A stretch of 8,628 bases of DNA. It comes from Devosia sp. (GTDB lineage Bacteria > Pseudomonadota > Alphaproteobacteria > Rhizobiales > Devosiaceae). The notes under the pieces were generated by a model, which searched no databases, was not told where the DNA came from, and saw nothing but the letters and a program-made list of their open reading frames with translations. The stretch lies in assembly GCA_016793415.1 (NCBI GenBank), contig JAEUMC010000809.1, positions 1 to 8,628 of the forward strand, read 5' to 3'. Each line of letters opens with the position of its first letter. Within the stretch, counting starts at the first letter, position 1. The position numbers and the translations under genes are program-made. Positions 6,528 through 8,628 of the stretch are shown piece after piece.

Positions 6528-6694
6528 CCCCTCGCCCCTCTGGGGAGAGGGTCAGGGTGAGGGGTAGCCAAGCACACCGGATGAGCAACACCGATGCGAT
6601 GCCAAGCCAACCCCACAGTCGGCGCGCTTGGCGCCCCTCACCCCAGCCCTCTCCCCCCGCGGACGCTCTCGCGTCCGCTAGGAGGGGCGAGGGG
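6528..6694. repeat. Second compound palindromic repeat, with nested palindrome in one arm
   Basis: The left arm 6528-6564 and right arm 6634-6694 are inverted relatives. The outer 13 nt (CCCCTCGCCCCTC and its complement) match exactly, and the inner parts match 10+10 nt around a 3-nt difference. The right arm is 24 nt longer because of an insert holding a perfect palindrome: GCGGACGC (6659-6666), loop TCTC, GCGTCCGC (6671-6678). The left arm folds alone as CCTCGCCCC / GGGGAGAGG with one mismatch and a TCT loop. Hairpins lie at the outside and the GGGTGAGGGG-type tails face inward, the opposite orientation to the repeat near 4281. Together with the operator it occupies the 333 bases between phoX and the next gene; no small gene is evident there. 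No T-tract follows the hairpins on either strand, so terminator function is doubtful. Confidence 0.85.
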
Positions 6695-6725
6695 GCGGTG
6701 TGGCGCCGCCTGTGAGAGAAGCCGA

Positions 6726-8534
6726 CTACCCCGCTTCGCGCTCCTGCAGCGGGGCTTCGGGCATGGCGTCGGAGGCCAGCACCAGGCGGCGGACGGCATC
6801 GCGGGACATGGGGCGGGAGATCAGATAGCCCTGCGCCTCGGTATAGCCTGCAGCATGGACGCCGCGCAGTTGCTCGGCGGTCTCGATGCCTTCGGCGGTG
6901 GTCGCCATCATCAGGCGGGCGCCGATATCGGCGACGGCGGCAACGATGGTCTCGGCGCCTTCGGCGCTGTCGAGCGCCTTGATGAAGGTGCCATCGATCT
7001 TGATCTTGTCGAACGGGAAGGCCAGCAGGTAGCCGAGCGCCGAAAAGCCGGTGCCGAAATCGTCGAGCGCGATGCGGACGCCCAAGGCGCGCAGCTGGCG
7101 CAGCGTATCGAGGCTCTGCTCGGAGTTTTCGAGGAACACCGACTCGGTGATTTCGATCTCGACCCGTTCGTGCGCAATGCCGGCCGCGGCCAGCGCCTGC
7201 ACCAGCGTGGTGACGAGGCTGCCGCGCACCAGCTGCACCGAGGAAACGTTGACGGCGATCTTCAGCTCACCCGGCCAGCGGGCGGCCTCGGCGAGGGCCT
7301 CGCGGATCACCCAGTCACCGATCGGTACGATCAGGCCAGTCTCCTCGGCCACCGGAATGAAGTCGCAGGGCGGCACCAGCCCGCGCTCGGGGTGCTGCCA
7401 GCGCAGCAGCGCCTCGAAACCGGAAAAGGCGTGGGTGCGCAGGTTCAGGATCGGCTGGAAGTGGAGCTCGAATTCGCCGAACTCCAGAGCCCGTCGCAGG
7501 TCCGCCTCGAGCCGGCGGCGATCGACCCCGATGCGGTTGAGTTCCGGCTCGAAACTGCGGATGGCGCCGCGGCTGTCGCGCTTGGCGGCATAGAGGGCGA
7601 CGTCGGCATTGTGCAGCAGCTCGTCGGGCTCGTTGCCGTCGGCGCCGGCCACGGCGATGCCGATGCCGACAGCGATGGTGACCACCTGGCCATCGAGATC
7701 GTAGGGCGCGATGGTGGCGGCGCAGATCTCGGTCGCGAGGTCGAGCGCGCTTTCGGCGTCACCGCTGCGATGCAGCACGGCAAACTCGTCGCCGCCCATG
7801 CGAGCGGCGCTGTCCATCGGCCCTAGGCAGCCACCGAGCCGGCCGGCGAACTGCTTCAAGAGTGCATCGCCGGCGGCGTGGCCGAGCGTGTCGTTGATGG
7901 CCTTGAAGCCATCGAGATCGAGGCAGAGCACAGCAAAGCCGCTGGCCCTGCCGATGTCATGGAAGGCGTTGCCGACCCGCCGGTAGAACAGCGTGCGATT
8001 GGGGAGCCCGGTCAGCGCGTCGTGATAGGCGAGATGGGTGAGCTCGGCCTGCATGTTGTGCAGCTCGGTCACATCCTTGTGGGTCGAGATCCAGCCGCCA
8101 TCCTCGATCGGCTGGTGGGTCATCGAGATCACCTGCCCGGAGTTGAGCCGGTGGATGCCGCCCAGGGTGCGCTGCTCGTGCACGGCGCTCAGCCGGTCGG
8201 CGACATAGCCCTCGACATCGTCGCCCACATGGGTGTTGCCGGCGACGCGCGCCTCGAGAATCTGGCGGAAGCTGGTGCCGCGTTTCCCCAGCGCCGGCGG
8301 CAGCCGGTAGATGTCGAGGAACTGCCGGTTGCACAGCACCAGCCGGCCATGCCGATCATAGAGCGAAATGCCATGCGCCAGGTTGTCGAGGATGGCCTGC
8401 AGGTGCAGTTCCTGGGCGCGCAGTTTGCTGCGCACCGAACTCAACGACCGGGTCAGTTTGAGCCTTGCCGCTTCAGCCGCGGCGGCGGCTGCCGGCTCGG
8501 ACGAGGGCGCAGAGGTGTTTCCGGTCTTAGGCAC
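6726..8534 (-). CDS. PAS-GGDEF-EAL cyclic-di-GMP turnover protein
   Basis: This 602-aa protein of the GGDEF/EAL class makes or breaks the second messenger cyclic di-GMP, which sets the balance between motile and sessile life. No membrane segment is visible, so it should be cytoplasmic. An Ala-rich, coiled-coil-like leader (about 12-45) precedes a PAS_7-type sensor domain (about 45-160, opening ILDNLAHGISLYD). The GGDEF domain (about 165-330) has metal-binding Asp206 in LDLDGF and an intact GGDEF at 247-251; the product-inhibition RxxD site is absent because 238-241 read GPMD. The EAL domain (about 340-590) keeps EAL (374-376), Asn429, EITES (461-465), DDFGTG (491-496), Lys512/Asp514, Glu548/Glu551 and Gln568, so phosphodiesterase activity is expected. 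The start is a GTG at 8534 with GGAA about 10 nt upstream; no earlier start codon lies before the in-frame stop, and a GTG at residue 34 is an alternative. The 94 bases upstream show no clear promoter. Confidence 0.95.
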   Translation of the reverse strand: MPKTGNTSAPSSEPAAAAAAEAARLKLTRSLSSVRSKLRAQELHLQAILDNLAHGISLYDRHGRLVLCNRQFLDIYRLPPALGKRGTSFRQILEARVAGNTHVGDDVEGYVADRLSAVHEQRTLGGIHRLNSGQVISMTHQPIEDGGWISTHKDVTELHNMQAELTHLAYHDALTGLPNRTLFYRRVGNAFHDIGRASGFAVLCLDLDGFKAINDTLGHAAGDALLKQFAGRLGGCLGPMDSAARMGGDEFAVLHRSGDAESALDLATEICAATIAPYDLDGQVVTIAVGIGIAVAGADGNEPDELLHNADVALYAAKRDSRGAIRSFEPELNRIGVDRRRLEADLRRALEFGEFELHFQPILNLRTHAFSGFEALLRWQHPERGLVPPCDFIPVAEETGLIVPIGDWVIREALAEAARWPGELKIAVNVSSVQLVRGSLVTTLVQALAAAGIAHERVEIEITESVFLENSEQSLDTLRQLRALGVRIALDDFGTGFSALGYLLAFPFDKIKIDGTFIKALDSAEGAETIVAAVADIGARLMMATTAEGIETAEQLRGVHAAGYTEAQGYLISRPMSRDAVRRLVLASDAMPEAPLQEREAG

Positions 8535-8628
8535 GACGCGGGCGTTCCGGAAATCCTGAGGAATTGGAAGCTCAGAGCGTAGCGGCGCCGAGTAAATAGC
8601 AGGTTAGTTGCGCGGCTACATTCACGAC

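Noticed and set aside
6646..6700. Terminator for the PAS-GGDEF-EAL gene
   Set aside because: The hairpin is strong, but no T-run follows on the minus strand; it is better explained as part of the repeat.
6594..7826. Open frame of 410 codons on the plus strand
   Set aside because: It is antisense to the EAL and GGDEF coding region and begins inside the palindromic repeat; no domain is visible.

Overview
The window looks like chromosomal DNA of a high-GC alphaproteobacterium. Order Hyphomicrobiales is most likely, and a Devosia- or Rhizobium-like organism would fit. The grounds are the GC-rich codon use, a Tat-exported PhoX phosphatase, a composite PAS-GGDEF-EAL protein with the TTAEG-type EAL signature, and C-rich/G-rich palindromic intergenic repeats. 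This placement is an inference from style, not from a marker gene.

Left part (1-4270, plus strand): an ABC importer operon that enters from beyond the left edge. The order is ATPase (5' end cut off), a small secreted four-cysteine protein of unknown function, a 290-aa permease, a 371-aa permease carrying about four extra N-terminal membrane segments, and an NMT1/THI5-like periplasmic binding protein. The genes are packed with a 4-nt gap and then two ATGA overlaps. A 50-nt gap holding a small hairpin precedes the binding-protein gene, and a strong rho-independent terminator closes the operon. The parts form one importer of the SsuABC/TauABC/ThiXYZ/RibXY superfamily. The binding protein resembles those annotated for pyrimidine-type ligands such as hydroxymethylpyrimidine, but the substrate cannot be proven here.

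Middle (4271-4418): a 123-bp compound palindrome fills the space between the convergent operon and phoX. Two 39-nt inverted arms, each with its own hairpin, flank a 45-nt spacer.

Right part (4419-8628, minus strand): a complete PhoX-family alkaline phosphatase with a twin-arginine signal. Upstream of it are three identical 7-mers at exact 11-bp spacing that look like a tripled PHO box. A second compound palindromic repeat (6528-6694) follows, one arm of which carries an extra nested palindrome. Last comes a PAS-GGDEF-EAL cyclic-di-GMP protein that appears catalytically intact in both domains.

No tRNA, rRNA, CRISPR array, transposase or phage gene was seen. The items most worth follow-up are the secreted cysteine protein embedded in the transporter operon, the tripled PHO-box-like promoter, and the two composite palindromes.
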